Positions 8,276-17,381 of a stretch of 64,000 bases of DNA are shown one piece after another. A program made the position numbers and the translations under genes. The notes below the pieces were generated by a model. It did not search any database and was not told the origin of the DNA. It was given only the letters and a program-made list of their open reading frames with translations. Position 1 is the stretch's first letter. Every line of letters begins with the position of its first letter. The DNA is from JBAZZQ01 sp041658725 (GTDB lineage Bacteria > Planctomycetota > Phycisphaerae > JAAYCJ01), in NCBI GenBank assembly GCA_041658725.1, contig JBAZZQ010000003.1, forward strand, positions 1 through 64,000, written 5' to 3'.

Positions 8276-8583
8276 TGCTGATCTCCCATTATAAAAGAAT
8301 AGTCTCAAGGGTCACGCGCCCTTGTGTTATTATTGTTGTCGCCGAGGATCGAAATTTTGTCAAGGCGAATGTCGGAAAAAAAATTATTTTTTTTGTAAAT
8401 TGTGAACGTTGGTGACGCTGAGCACGCCCTGCGGTGGTAAAATGAAAAACTAATCCGTATCTGTATAAGACGCCCGTCGTTTTATCTTGTCGGGAATGTC
8501 TTTGGTTGCGGGGCGCCGTACCGAAGGATTGGCCATAGAATATCTGCCTGGCCCACAGCTTAATAGATAAAGTAATGCGATGT
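8276..8583. other. Intergenic, no gene seen
   Basis: There is no convincing coding frame. It includes a small CAAGGG/CCCTTG inverted repeat near 8306-8323 and an AT-rich run near 8380-8400. Confidence 0.5.
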
Positions 8584-9741
8584 TTAAATCACTTCATAGA
8601 GTTCTTTAAGAACATTGCGAACAGATATCCGGTTGGGGCATTTCTCTTCACAGGCGCCACATTGGTTGCAGTTCTTGGCGCTCTGTTCCGCCGGAATGTC
8701 GGCCAAAACCTTTTTGACCCATGATCCGGGTTGACTTTCAGATATCTCACCCAGACCGAAGCATTTCCAGTTCCGGTAAATTTCCATGTTCCAGGGAATG
8801 TTTATGTTCTTCGGGCAAGGCATGCAATAGCCGCAGGTAGTGCAGATTTTGTCGCCAAACTTGCGGCGGAGCCGATCAACGCCTTCGCAGAGGGCCTCAA
8901 AGGCGGCGTCTTTTTCGGGGTCGAACCGCTTAACGGTTTGGACGTTTTCTTCGAGTTGTTCGAGGGTGTTCATTCCGGAGCAAGCGGTGCTGATGTCCGG
9001 GTTGGACAAAACGAACCTCAAGGCCAGGGCGGAGGTCGGCAGGTCCATCTTCAGGGCTTGGCGGAGCTTGCTGGAATCGTAAGCCAGCGCGCCCCCTGCC
9101 ACGGGACACATCGCCACCACGCCCAATCCCCGTTCCCCCGCTCGTTTGATCGTCGGTTCGTAGGTGCGGTTCAGCAGGCTGTAGGGAATGGTCAGCGTAT
9201 CGAACAAGCCCGTTTCGACGCACTTATTGAAATTCTCGGGCGTGTCGTGGCCGGTGAACCCGACGAAGTGGATGAGTCCTTCGTCTTTGGCCCGGCGAAT
9301 CGCTTCCAATGCTCCGCCTTTCCTCAAGAGGTGCGGCATGCTGCCCCAGGAGAACCAGCCGACCTGGAAGAACTTAAAATGCGTTAAGCCGAGGATGTCG
9401 AGTTGAAGGTCGATCTCCTTGCGAAACGAATGGGCGGTAGTATCCTGCCCGACGAAGGCCTTTCCGGAGATGATTACCCCCGATGTTTTTCCTTTCAAGC
9501 CCGGAGCGGTGCGATGTTGACATTGTCCCTGGCAGTAGCCACGAGTGGTCTCAAAATAATTGACCCCCAGATCGATGGCCCGGGAAATAAGTGACGTGTT
9601 GAGGTCCTGATTTTCCGAGAGTCTCATGCATCCGAAAGACAGGGCGGAAACCATCAGACCGGTTCTGCCCAACGGGCGATAACGCATGGTTTCGTTATTT
9701 TGAACAAGAGGTTCGGAGTGTGCAGGGGGTACAACGGACAT
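8584..9741 (-). CDS. Aldo/keto reductase with C-terminal 2[4Fe-4S] ferredoxin domain
   Basis: A 385-residue protein. The aldo/keto reductase barrel begins M-R-Y-R-P-L-G-R-T-G-L-M-V-S and runs to about residue 300. It is followed by a ferredoxin-like domain with C-T-T-C-G-Y-C-M-P-C-P and C-N-Q-C-G-A-C-E-E-K-C-P, the two cluster motifs of this widespread anaerobe subfamily. The usual AKR tyrosine region is replaced by N-Y-F-E-T-T-R-G-Y, typical of these iron-sulfur AKRs. The start at 9741 was chosen for GAGG five bases upstream; an ATG at 9687 would begin exactly at the conserved domain. It is monocistronic; substrate unknown. Confidence 0.88.
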   Translation of the reverse strand: MSVVPPAHSEPLVQNNETMRYRPLGRTGLMVSALSFGCMRLSENQDLNTSLISRAIDLGVNYFETTRGYCQGQCQHRTAPGLKGKTSGVIISGKAFVGQDTTAHSFRKEIDLQLDILGLTHFKFFQVGWFSWGSMPHLLRKGGALEAIRRAKDEGLIHFVGFTGHDTPENFNKCVETGLFDTLTIPYSLLNRTYEPTIKRAGERGLGVVAMCPVAGGALAYDSSKLRQALKMDLPTSALALRFVLSNPDISTACSGMNTLEQLEENVQTVKRFDPEKDAAFEALCEGVDRLRRKFGDKICTTCGYCMPCPKNINIPWNMEIYRNWKCFGLGEISESQPGSWVKKVLADIPAEQSAKNCNQCGACEEKCPNRISVRNVLKELYEVI

Positions 9742-10303
9742 TCTTGCCTCACAAAACAAGCAGGCTGATATTTCCTATTTGATCTTATACCCACGAACGC
9801 CGTGGGCCATTTATAAGTCATTATAGATGTTTCCCTCACAATAGCAACTACGCGGCAACCTAAACATAAGGTTTCCAATAGCTGTTCCAACCCATTTTTA
9901 GAGTGCCTTGCATAATTAAACGACGTATTCACAGGAGAGGAAATAATTGAAGAATTCGTCAAAAAGCGCAAAAATGGTGCAATTTTGGTTTCCGATGCTT
10001 TGTGTGGCTGTAAAGTTGACCGAAATTGTACTGTTTTTAGGCCGAAATGAAATTTAATCGCCAAGTTGCCAGGAAAAAAAGTGTTTTAAAGACACGGGCT
10101 TACGCGGACGGATACGGATAAGAGTTTCATAATTTTGCAAGAGACGGCAGAAGGTTTGCTGTACCCCTACAAGAGGACACGGCATGTCGTGTCCCTACTT
10201 TAAAGATAACACATTTTTCGGGAAAAGCAAATTTTGGGGAAAGAATATTTTTTAAACCGCCAGGGCACCATGACAAAGAGAGATAGGATTTAAGTCCCTT
10301 ATT
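9742..10303. other. Intergenic, no supported gene
   Basis: A long frame on the minus strand here overlaps the start of the aldo/keto reductase and has no coding character. The stretch contains an imperfect palindrome at 10175-10194 and AT-rich DNA on both sides. Confidence 0.5.
10175..10194. repeat. Small palindrome (REP-like)
   Basis: GGACACGGCATGTCGTGTCC is palindromic except for two central positions. It has the look of a dispersed palindromic repeat; no second copy is seen in this window. Confidence 0.35.
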
Positions 10304-12214
10304 TCACTCACTCCGCGACGCCAATTCTTCCCAGCGGGTCGAATCGGTCGTCAGCTTTGATTTGATCCGAGCATGTTCCTGTGACAGTTCCTTTAATTTC
10401 ACATAATCAGTCGAGGCAGCAATCATCTGCCCTTCAAGCGATTTTAATTGCTCTTCTCGATTTAAAATTGCCTTTTCCAACTCCGCAAATTCCTTGCGTT
10501 CGTTAAAACTCAATTTTTGCGACAGATTCGATTCCGTGGCGGAAACATCTTTTTTCTTTTTGGCGTCGAGGGCTTTTTTTATCTCTCCCTGCTTTTCCTT
10601 GTCCGTCTCCGCAATCTCAGCGCGAATCCGCTCGTAATCGGTATAATTTCCCGGATACGTTCTCAGCACGCCATCGCCCTCGAACGAAATCAATTGATCC
10701 ACCGTCCGATCCAGAAAATACCGGTCGTGAGATATGATGAGCAAACTTCCGCCAAAACTGTCCAGAAAATCTTCCAGCGATTCCAGCGTCGCGATATCCA
10801 GATCGTTCGTCGGCTCATCCAGGATCAAAAAATTCGGATCTTTCATCAGTGTCCGAACCAGATAAAGCCGCCGCCGCTCACCACCGGAGAGCTTCTCAAT
10901 GGGCGAATACATCATTTGCGACGTAAAGAGAAATTCTTCCATCGCCGCCGCGGCAGTCAGCATTTTGCCGTCCACCCCGCGAATCAATTCCCCGCCCTCC
11001 CGCTTCACATAATCAATGGCCTTCTCGAAAGGATTTAACCCCAAACTCTCCTGGTCGTAATACCCGAAATAAACCGTCTCGCCCACCACCACCGATCCCG
11101 AATCCGGCGGTAATTTTCCCGTGATCAAATTCGCCAGCGTCGATTTTCCGCACCCATTAGGACCAATAATCCCCAACCGCTGACCACGCTCGATAGTATA
11201 CGAAAATTTCTCGATCACTTTCTTGCCGTCGAACGATTTGGCGATATCTTTTAACTCCACCACTTTCGTCCCTAGCCGGCGGGCGGATACTCCAAATCGA
11301 ATCTCCTCCTTTGGCCGATAGAAAGAACTGCTCGCCATGACGCCGATCCGATCAATCCGAGCCTTTTGCTTGGTCCGACGGGCCTTGGCACCTCGTTTCA
11401 ACCATTCCAACTCCTTCCGCAAGATACTCCGCCGCTTCGTTTCCTGCGCAGCGCACGCCGATTCCATCTTGGTCTTGCGCTCCAAATAATATGAAAAATT
11501 CCCCTCGTACTGCCGAAGCGTTCCCTGGTCGATCTCAAAAATCCGCTGCGTAACCCGATCTAGAAAATACCGGTCGTGTGTCACCAGCAGCACCGTCCCG
11601 TTATACTTCTGCAGATAGCCCTCAAGCCAGGCCACCGTATCCGCGTCCAGATGATTCGTCGGCTCATCCAAAATTAAAATATCCGATTCGTCCAACAGTA
11701 CCCTCGCCAAAGCCACCCGTTTGCGGTATCCCCCTGAAAGAGTCCCCACCTTGGCCTCAAAATCCACTACCCCCAATTTCGTCAAAATCGTCTCCGCCCG
11801 GGTCTCATATTCCCACGCCGACATCGCGTCCATCTTCCGCGACACCTCGTCCAACCGCCGAAGCAGCCCTTCCTCCCCCGTTCCGTCCGCCAGCCGGTGT
11901 GAAATCAATTCATATTCCCGGACCACCGCCGCCATTTCGCTCGTTGAGAAAAAAATATGCTCGATCACGGTATGGTCCGCGTCGAACACCGGATTCTGCG
12001 GCAAAAATTCAATTCGCATATCCTGCCGCAACTCCATCCCCCCAGCGTCCGGCGTATCCAACCCCGCTAAGATTTTTAGCAGCGTCGATTTGCCCGACCC
12101 GTTGATCCCGATCACCCCCACCCGGTCTCGCCTCTCGATCCCGAACGAAAGATCGGAAAACACCTGCTTTAGCCCGTGGCTCTTTGTCAATCCCTGAACA
12201 GTTAATATACTCAT
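10304..12214 (-). CDS. ABC-F family ATPase (Uup/EttA-like translation factor)
   Basis: A 636-residue soluble protein with two ABC cassettes and no membrane domain. Cassette 1 has Walker A G-I-N-G-S-G-K-S-T (about 36), signature L-S-G-G-Y-R-K-R and Walker B I-L-I-L-D-E-P-T-N-H-L-D. Cassette 2 has G-P-N-G-C-G-K-S-T, L-S-G-G-E-R-R-R and F-L-I-L-D-E-P-T-N-D-L-D. The basic linker between them (R-R-T-K-Q-K-A-R-I-D-R) and the charged C-terminal coiled coil fit ABC-F proteins of the Uup type, which act on ribosomes. It overlaps the preceding small membrane protein gene by ATGA. Confidence 0.93.
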   Translation of the reverse strand: MSILTVQGLTKSHGLKQVFSDLSFGIERRDRVGVIGINGSGKSTLLKILAGLDTPDAGGMELRQDMRIEFLPQNPVFDADHTVIEHIFFSTSEMAAVVREYELISHRLADGTGEEGLLRRLDEVSRKMDAMSAWEYETRAETILTKLGVVDFEAKVGTLSGGYRKRVALARVLLDESDILILDEPTNHLDADTVAWLEGYLQKYNGTVLLVTHDRYFLDRVTQRIFEIDQGTLRQYEGNFSYYLERKTKMESACAAQETKRRSILRKELEWLKRGAKARRTKQKARIDRIGVMASSSFYRPKEEIRFGVSARRLGTKVVELKDIAKSFDGKKVIEKFSYTIERGQRLGIIGPNGCGKSTLANLITGKLPPDSGSVVVGETVYFGYYDQESLGLNPFEKAIDYVKREGGELIRGVDGKMLTAAAAMEEFLFTSQMMYSPIEKLSGGERRRLYLVRTLMKDPNFLILDEPTNDLDIATLESLEDFLDSFGGSLLIISHDRYFLDRTVDQLISFEGDGVLRTYPGNYTDYERIRAEIAETDKEKQGEIKKALDAKKKKDVSATESNLSQKLSFNERKEFAELEKAILNREEQLKSLEGQMIAASTDYVKLKELSQEHARIKSKLTTDSTRWEELASRSE

Positions 12215-12453
12215 AAAGTCCTATCTTGTTTTTGTGTGATTCGACAAACTTCCAATACGGAAATCGCCCACACCGCCAACCCGCCGGAAAAACGTCCGAT
12301 CAGCGAAATTTTTTCCGTGGTCAGATGAAACGTAATAAATCCGAATAAGACCATCCAGAACAGCATCATCAGCCCCCGCATCGGTCGGCCCAGCAGAACA
12401 TGCCCCGACCCGGGCACCACGACGGCCGAGGCGATCGCTACCCACGCTTTCAT
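12211..12453 (-). CDS. Small membrane protein, 80 residues
   Basis: The start at 12453 is chosen because it falls just after the permease stop codon; an upstream in-frame start would overlap that gene. The protein has two or three hydrophobic segments: a first V-A-I-A-S-A-V-V-V-P-G-S-G-H-V-L-L-G-R-P segment, then M-L-F-W-M-V-L-F-G-F-I, then L-A-V-W-A-I-S-V-L-E-V. The P-G-x-G-H-x-x-x-G-R-x-x-R-G pattern is common in small bacterial membrane proteins of unknown function. It is coupled on both sides (permease before, ABC-F after). Confidence 0.7.
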   Translation of the reverse strand: MKAWVAIASAVVVPGSGHVLLGRPMRGLMMLFWMVLFGFITFHLTTEKISLIGRFSGGLAVWAISVLEVCRITQKQDRTL

Positions 12454-12455
12454 GG

Positions 12456-13856
12456 TTAATATCCTTCGGGTCGCGGCCAATGGTCAGCGCCGGCCTTGAG
12501 CAGCGTTTTGTAGTCCACGAATTTATACCGGTGCAACGTGAACCAGAGCGATGCCAAAAAGTAAAACACAAACCCCGACAGCAAATTGACCGCATATCCG
12601 AAATACATTCCTCCCAGCGTCACCATCGCCAACGTCAGCAGCAAAATCGCTGGAAACGGATGCCACGGCGCCACATAACCCCGCCGGATCGACCCCATCG
12701 GATACATCCTTCGAAATTTAAACATCATGTACGCGCAAAGCAGATAGACCAGGAGCGCTGAGAGAATGGAAAATGTAATCACCTGGTCGAGCAAGCCGGT
12801 AAATCCAAACGCCAGCGAGATCGGCAGCAAAAACAAAATCGCACGGTAAGGCGTATTGTATTTGGGGTGAACAACGGAAAACGCCCCGGGAATCAGCGTG
12901 TCCCTCGACATAGAGAACCACGCCCGGCTGGAATCGGTGATGCACCCATTGGCGCTGGCCATACAGGATAAAAGCGTCCCCGTAAAAAGCGCCGCCACGA
13001 CAAACGGATTTTTCGTGGCAAGGGCGGCGTCAAAGAGGGGATACACGGATTCTCCGAGTTTCGCCGATGAAACCAACCCCGAACAAACGTACCACGTAAT
13101 CGTCGCCCCGACCAGCAGCGTCACCATTCCCACCAACGCTCCCACCGGAAGCGACCGGCCCACCGAGCGGCATTCCTCCGCCGCCAATGCCGTTCCCTCG
13201 ATCCCCAGGAAAAACCAGGTCCCGAACTGAAAGGCCGCGATAATCCCGATCCACCCGTACGGAAGACCGTTGGTCAACTCCGGCAGTTTCAGCAAACTCT
13301 GCGACGGATGATAAAACTTCGTGGAAAACAGCAAAATAAAAATCGTCACGTACGCGAGCGCCGTGATAACAAAATTAAACGTCAGCGTCGCGTACACCCC
13401 CCGATAATTCAAGTAGGTCAAAAACATCAGCGTCAGAATGACATACGGCAAGGCTTGAATCTCAGGGTGAAGCGATTTTAAAAGCTCACCCACCACCAAC
13501 CCATCCGCCGCCTCCAGCATCACATACTCAAAAACCAGCATCAACCCCACGTTAAACGCCGCCAGCGGACCCAACAGATATTTCGCCATCGCGTACTGTC
13601 CCCCCGCCTCCGGAATCACCGACGCGATCTCCGTATTCACCATCACCAGCGACGTATACAACAGGCCAATCGCCCAGCAGGCAATAATCGCTCCCAGCGA
13701 TCCCCCCTTGGCTACCGCGAAATTCCAGCCCATGAATTCCCCCACCAGCACGATCCCCACCCCCAACGCCCAGATGTGCGCCGGACCCAGCACCTTCACC
13801 AAATGAGGTGTTTGCTTCGTACCGATGCTATTGGCGTTCGTAGTTTCCTGGTTCAT
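12456..13856 (-). CDS. APC-superfamily amino acid permease (ethanolamine permease-like)
   Basis: A 466-residue integral membrane protein with about 12 predicted helices. It begins L-G-P-A-H-I-W-A-L-G-V-G-I-V-L-V-G-E-F-M-G-W-N, the G-x-G-I helix-1 signature of APC transporters. I-P-E-A-G-G-Q-Y-A-M-A is the conserved helix-3 segment, and F-F-L-G-I-E-G-T-A-L-A-A-E-E the helix-6 substrate region. The E-F-M-G-W-N and A-A-E-E features are closest in my memory to ethanolamine permeases, but no ethanolamine genes are nearby. Three small membrane protein genes lie directly upstream in the same unit. Confidence 0.85.
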   Translation of the reverse strand: MNQETTNANSIGTKQTPHLVKVLGPAHIWALGVGIVLVGEFMGWNFAVAKGGSLGAIIACWAIGLLYTSLVMVNTEIASVIPEAGGQYAMAKYLLGPLAAFNVGLMLVFEYVMLEAADGLVVGELLKSLHPEIQALPYVILTLMFLTYLNYRGVYATLTFNFVITALAYVTIFILLFSTKFYHPSQSLLKLPELTNGLPYGWIGIIAAFQFGTWFFLGIEGTALAAEECRSVGRSLPVGALVGMVTLLVGATITWYVCSGLVSSAKLGESVYPLFDAALATKNPFVVAALFTGTLLSCMASANGCITDSSRAWFSMSRDTLIPGAFSVVHPKYNTPYRAILFLLPISLAFGFTGLLDQVITFSILSALLVYLLCAYMMFKFRRMYPMGSIRRGYVAPWHPFPAILLLTLAMVTLGGMYFGYAVNLLSGFVFYFLASLWFTLHRYKFVDYKTLLKAGADHWPRPEGY

Positions 13857-13862
13857 TGATTT

Positions 13863-13982
13863 TTATTTCTCTCTCCCGGATCGCCGGGCCTTTTCCACCC
13901 GGTAAAAATCCCGGGCCATCACGAAGAATAAAATTCCCGAAAGCCCCCACGCCGACCAGTTCATGATCCGCCAGATACTCAT
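13863..13982 (-). CDS. 39-residue single-pass membrane peptide
   Basis: A complete small gene between the permease and the 105-residue membrane protein. Its ATG comes one base after the upstream stop (TGA-G-ATG), and its stop is 6 bases before the permease ATG. The sequence starts M-S-I-W-R-I-M-N-W-S-A-W and has one helix (G-L-S-G-I-L-F-F-V-M). It ends with a basic tail (R-V-E-K-A-R-R-S-G-R-E-K), giving a positive-inside C-terminus. Tight coupling suggests a transporter accessory peptide; this is inference. Confidence 0.65.
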   Translation of the reverse strand: MSIWRIMNWSAWGLSGILFFVMARDFYRVEKARRSGREK

Positions 13983-13983
13983 C

Positions 13984-14301
13984 TCAAATCGCCTCCTTTT
14001 CGTCTTCCACTGTCTTTTCCTCGGTCCCGTACACATGATCCACCATCTCTTTAAGTTCGCGGTCCGAATGACTCAGCATGTACGAAAGATAAAGTGCGAA
14101 AACAACCCCGACGATTAAAAACATCGGAAGGCTGAACGAATAATCCAAGCCCTGGCCCGATCCCGACCCCACCAGGACTTTTCCCCGCAGGAGCATCGTT
14201 CCCAGCAGCGTGACGAAGCAAAGCACCATGACGAATAAAACGTCGAACCACTGAACCAACGCATGAGTTTCCTTTTCCTGCTTTTTTTCCGATTTGATCA
14301 T
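13984..14301 (-). CDS. Small two-helix membrane protein, 105 residues
   Basis: The start is placed at M-I-K-S-E-K-K-Q (14301), one base after the upstream stop; longer frames would overlap the preceding gene. There are two transmembrane segments (L-F-V-M-V-L-C-F-V-T-L-L-G-T-M-L-L and M-F-L-I-V-G-V-V-F-A-L-Y-L-S-Y) with a Gly-rich loop, and an acidic cytosolic tail. I do not recognise a named family. It is the second of three small membrane proteins preceding the APC permease. Confidence 0.7.
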   Translation of the reverse strand: MIKSEKKQEKETHALVQWFDVLFVMVLCFVTLLGTMLLRGKVLVGSGSGQGLDYSFSLPMFLIVGVVFALYLSYMLSHSDRELKEMVDHVYGTEEKTVEDEKEAI

Positions 14302-14302
14302 T

Positions 14303-14575
14303 TTATTCCTTCTTGGAATGTGTAAGGTGGGACAGGTCTTCGCGATACAGACTTTCACGATTCTTTTTAAGATGAACCAGCACCGCGACCAGGGCCGCCG
14401 TGGCAAAAACTCCCGCCAGCCCCGCGGAAACTTCCATGATAATTTTCACCACCACGCTGGAGGACAAATTGCTCGCCTCACGAAGAACAAAAACCAGAAC
14501 GCTCCACGTAAGAACCAGAAAGCCCAAAATAGTGGCACAATCCAAAAGGTACATCCGTGCTATTCTTTTTTCCAT
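14303..14575 (-). CDS. Small two-helix membrane protein, 90 residues
   Basis: First gene of the permease unit. It has two hydrophobic segments (T-I-L-G-F-L-V-L-T-W-S-V-L-V-F-V-L and A-G-L-A-G-V-F-A-T-A-A-L-V-A-V-L-V) and a charged C-terminus ending H-S-K-K-E. No family is recognised. The gene is coupled to the next by a one-base gap. Confidence 0.7.
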   Translation of the reverse strand: MEKRIARMYLLDCATILGFLVLTWSVLVFVLREASNLSSSVVVKIIMEVSAGLAGVFATAALVAVLVHLKKNRESLYREDLSHLTHSKKE

Positions 14576-14610
14576 GTTCGTATCTCAGACTAAAAAAATG
14601 CCGCTGACAA

Positions 14611-15615
14611 TTACTGCGGCTTACTCTCTTTTAAGACTTCTTCGATTTTCGCCAATTCCTCCGCCGTAAACGCGGATTTTTCCAACGCGGCAACGTTTTC
14701 GTCGATTTGCTTAGGACTGCTCGCCCCGATCAACGCCGAGGTGACCCGTTTATCCTTCAACACCCACGCCAGCGCCATCTGCGCCAAACTCTGCCCACGC
14801 TTGCGTGCCAGGTCCGAAAGTTTCCCCACCTTGGCCATCACTTCGGGGGTAATCCGATCACGTTTTAAAAATCCATGCGGCTTGGCGGCCCGCGAATCCT
14901 CCGGAATCCCCTTTAAATATTTTTCCGTCAGCAACCCCTGGGCCAGCGGACAAAACGCGATACACCCCACTCCTTCCTTCTCCAACACATCCAACAATCC
15001 ATCTTCCACCCAACGGTTCAGCATCGAATACGACGGCTGATGAATCAAACACGGCGTGTCCAGCTTACGCAATATCCCCACCGCCTCGCTCGTCTTTTCC
15101 GGCTGATACGACGAAATCCCCGCATAGAGCGCCTTGCCCTGCCGAACCGCCGTATCCAACGCCCCCATCGTCTCGTCCAGCGGTGTTTCAGGGTCGGGCC
15201 GATGCGAATAAAAAATATCCACATACTCCAATCCCATCCGCCGCAAACTCTGATCCAGACTCGCCAGCAAATTTTTCCGCGACCCCCATTCCCCGTAAGG
15301 CCCCGGCCACATCAAATATCCCGCCTTGGTCGAAATCACCAGCTCATCCCGATATCGTCCTAAATCTTTCTTCAAAATCTGCCCGAACGTCTCTTCCGCC
15401 GACCCCGGCGGCGGACCATAATTATTCGCCAGATCAAAATGAGTGATCCCCAGATCGAACGCCCGTAAAACCATCGCCCGGCTGTTATCAAATCGGTCCA
15501 CATGTCCGAAATTATGCCACAACCCCAGCGAGATCGCCGGCAGTTTCAGACCGCTGCGTCCGCAGCGATTATATTTCATCCCCTGGTACCGATTCTCCGC
15601 TGCCAAATAGGTCAC
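14611..15615 (-). CDS. Aldo/keto reductase, YghZ/GprA type
   Basis: A 334-residue NADPH-dependent aldo/keto reductase like E. coli YghZ (L-glyceraldehyde-3-phosphate reductase). It shows the subfamily-specific N-terminus M-K-Y-N-R-C-G-R-S-G-L-K-L-P-A-I-S-L-G-L-W-H-N-F-G. The active-site D-L-A-N-N-Y-G-P-P-P-G-S-A-E follows (Asp, Tyr). R-D-E-L-V-I-S-T-K-A-G-Y supplies the Lys, and F-Y-S-H-R-P-D the His. A GTG start at 15615 is used, with GGAGG nine bases upstream; ATG at 15579 is the alternative. Its substrate here could be any small sugar-derived aldehyde. Confidence 0.9.
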   Translation of the reverse strand: MTYLAAENRYQGMKYNRCGRSGLKLPAISLGLWHNFGHVDRFDNSRAMVLRAFDLGITHFDLANNYGPPPGSAEETFGQILKKDLGRYRDELVISTKAGYLMWPGPYGEWGSRKNLLASLDQSLRRMGLEYVDIFYSHRPDPETPLDETMGALDTAVRQGKALYAGISSYQPEKTSEAVGILRKLDTPCLIHQPSYSMLNRWVEDGLLDVLEKEGVGCIAFCPLAQGLLTEKYLKGIPEDSRAAKPHGFLKRDRITPEVMAKVGKLSDLARKRGQSLAQMALAWVLKDKRVTSALIGASSPKQIDENVAALEKSAFTAEELAKIEEVLKESKPQ

Positions 15616-15684
15616 TTTCCAGTTCCTCCAAAAATCAAAAATGATGATTTGGGCATTATACCGTCACCCCAATAAAATTATAAA

Positions 15685-16707
15685 TCAAAAATGTTTTCGT
15701 CCGCCCAGCCCCGTGCCTACCGTTCGTCCGATGGAAATGATCCGCCTTTTCATACAATTATGACATTCCTTCGCCGTCTCTCGGATACACGCCTTGGCTG
15801 GATAAATCTCATACTTCGACCGGTATTTCACCGGCGTCAAATTCGGCATCACCACGTTCGCCCCGCGGCAGAGGCCCAACTCCCGCCCCTCAGCCAAATT
15901 CAACGTCGCCAGCGCCGTCGTGCTCGGAATATTCGCCTGCGGACACGCTATCCTTGTCAGCGCAACCACCTTGTACGTCATCAACTCCGTATTCGGCACC
16001 TGCCCCTCGACAGGCTTTTCCCTCCCCAGCGGCGTATCCGGATGAGCGATAAACGGCCCGACCCCTATCATATCCAAATCCAATTTTTCAAACATTTCAA
16101 TATCATCCGCCAGGTCTTCATACCGCTGGCCCGGTATCCCGATCATCACCCCGCTGCCAACTTCATAACCCAAATTTTTCAACTTCCGCAAAATCGCAAA
16201 TCGATCCGACACCTTCCCCGCCAAGTGCGGATGAATCTTCTCATAAAGCGCCCGGTTCGAAGTCTCAAATCGAAGCAAATACCGATCCGCCCCAGCGGCC
16301 CGCCATGCCTTTAGCTCTTCCTCGTCCCGCTCACCCAAACTAAGCGTCACCGCCAACGGCGTCTTTTCTTTAATCGTCCTTACCACATCCTCTATCCACT
16401 GGGCCGTAATTCCCCAGTCTTCCCCCGATTGCAGCACCACGGTCCCATATCCAAACTCCACCGCCTGCCGAACACATTCCATTATCTCGTCTTTCGTCAT
16501 CCGGTACCGCTCAATCTTCTGGTTCTCCGCCCGAATCCCGCAATACCAGCAAAGCCGGCTACAATAATTCGAAATTTCAACCAGTCCCCGCAAATGAACC
16601 GCATCCCCCACCTTCTCTTTGCGCACCCCATCGGCCTGCCGCCAGAGTTCCTCCAGCCGCCCGCCATCTTCCTCTTTCAACCAATCAAGTATCCTATGCC
16701 GATCCAT
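15685..16707 (-). CDS. hydE: [FeFe] hydrogenase H-cluster maturase HydE (radical SAM)
   Basis: A 340-residue radical SAM protein with the cluster motif C49-x3-C53-x2-C56-G within E-I-S-N-Y-C-S-R-L-C-W-Y-C-G-I-R. It also has the HydE/PylB/BioB-type barrel: S-L-G-E-R, R-F-E-T-S-N, G-S-G-V-M-I-G-I-P-G-Q, V-G-P-F-I-A-H-P-D-T-P-L, and a C-terminal R-G-A-N-V-V-M-P-N-L-T-P. HydE helps build the dithiomethylamine ligand of the H-cluster. No hydrogenase, hydF or hydG is in the window, so partners must lie elsewhere. PylB is the main alternative but less likely. Confidence 0.85.
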   Translation of the reverse strand: MDRHRILDWLKEEDGGRLEELWRQADGVRKEKVGDAVHLRGLVEISNYCSRLCWYCGIRAENQKIERYRMTKDEIMECVRQAVEFGYGTVVLQSGEDWGITAQWIEDVVRTIKEKTPLAVTLSLGERDEEELKAWRAAGADRYLLRFETSNRALYEKIHPHLAGKVSDRFAILRKLKNLGYEVGSGVMIGIPGQRYEDLADDIEMFEKLDLDMIGVGPFIAHPDTPLGREKPVEGQVPNTELMTYKVVALTRIACPQANIPSTTALATLNLAEGRELGLCRGANVVMPNLTPVKYRSKYEIYPAKACIRETAKECHNCMKRRIISIGRTVGTGLGGRKHF

Positions 16708-16909
16708 CCAAAACCTCAGAAAACATAAAATCCGTACAGTTCAAAAATTCTACTACCACATACCCATATTGTCAAAATCTGTTATATTTATTTTCGTTCC
16801 AAACTACATAAACCATGACGCAACCCTATAAACTAAATAAGCTTATATCTCTTTCTGCTAACTATCAGTGGTGTAAACAACTACATTTTTATTTTTTCCA
16901 AAAAATTCC

Positions 16910-16938
16910 TTGACATTACCTCGAACAATGTTTATTAT
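16910..16938 (+). promoter_or_regulatory. Strong sigma70-type promoter of the sulfate-assimilation operon
   Basis: TTGACA (16910-16915), 17 bases, TATTAT (16933-16938). It drives the plus-strand genes starting at 17038 after a leader of about 95 bases. The rest of the 330-base gap back to hydE is AT-rich without a gene. I do not recognise a riboswitch fold in the leader. Confidence 0.75.
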
Positions 16939-17037
16939 CTTGATAGATTTGATGAGCAATAAGACAGCGATTAGAAGGAAATAGTGTTTTTTGTTTAATC
17001 TATTTGTCTACTAATTAGATCATAAGATAAAAATACA

Positions 17038-17355
17038 ATGGAAACATCAAAACGATCTTTGACAAAAGCGATCACTTGGAGCATTTCAGGTGCCCTTATA
17101 CTTGGTGTCGTCAGCTACCTTGTAACACGAAACCTAAAAACAATGACCGGCATCACCACCATTTATTATCTCGCTCGATTTATTCTCTATTATTGCCACG
17201 AAAGAATTTGGGGAATGATTTTCTGGGGAAGGTCCAGACACCCTCTGGAACATCTCCAGGTCAAATCAGACCTGACTTCGGAAGATCACAAGATAATTCA
17301 CAGCTTTTTTGAAAAACAGAATTTAATCGTCAAACAACCCGAATATCAAATTTAA
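17038..17355 (+). CDS. DUF2061 membrane protein
   Basis: A 105-residue protein. It starts S-L-T-K-A-I-T-W-S-I-S-G, has two short hydrophobic stretches (A-L-I-L-G-V-V-S-Y-L-V-T and I-Y-Y-L-A-R-F-I-L-Y-Y), and contains the Y-Y-C-H-E-R-I-W segment, all as in DUF2061. This small membrane family is repeatedly found beside, or fused to, sulfate-activation genes such as cysC or cysH, which is its context here. The molecular role is unknown; a link to sulfate or sulfite handling is inferred from location. Confidence 0.85.
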   Translation: METSKRSLTKAITWSISGALILGVVSYLVTRNLKTMTGITTIYYLARFILYYCHERIWGMIFWGRSRHPLEHLQVKSDLTSEDHKIIHSFFEKQNLIVKQPEYQI

Positions 17356-17381
17356 GCACTCTTTATCAAGAAAGGAAAGAA

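Noticed and set aside
9654..10064. Minus-strand frame of 136 codons before the aldo/keto reductase
   Set aside because: Overlaps the reductase start, has no homology that I recognise and lies mostly in AT-rich intergenic DNA.
11578..12105. Proline- and serine-rich plus-strand frame
   Set aside because: Antisense to the ABC-F first cassette; composition is that of a reversed coding strand.
16939..17037. Leader of the sulfate operon considered as a riboswitch
   Set aside because: No conserved SAM, cobalamin or other riboswitch core was recognised in about 100 AT-rich bases.
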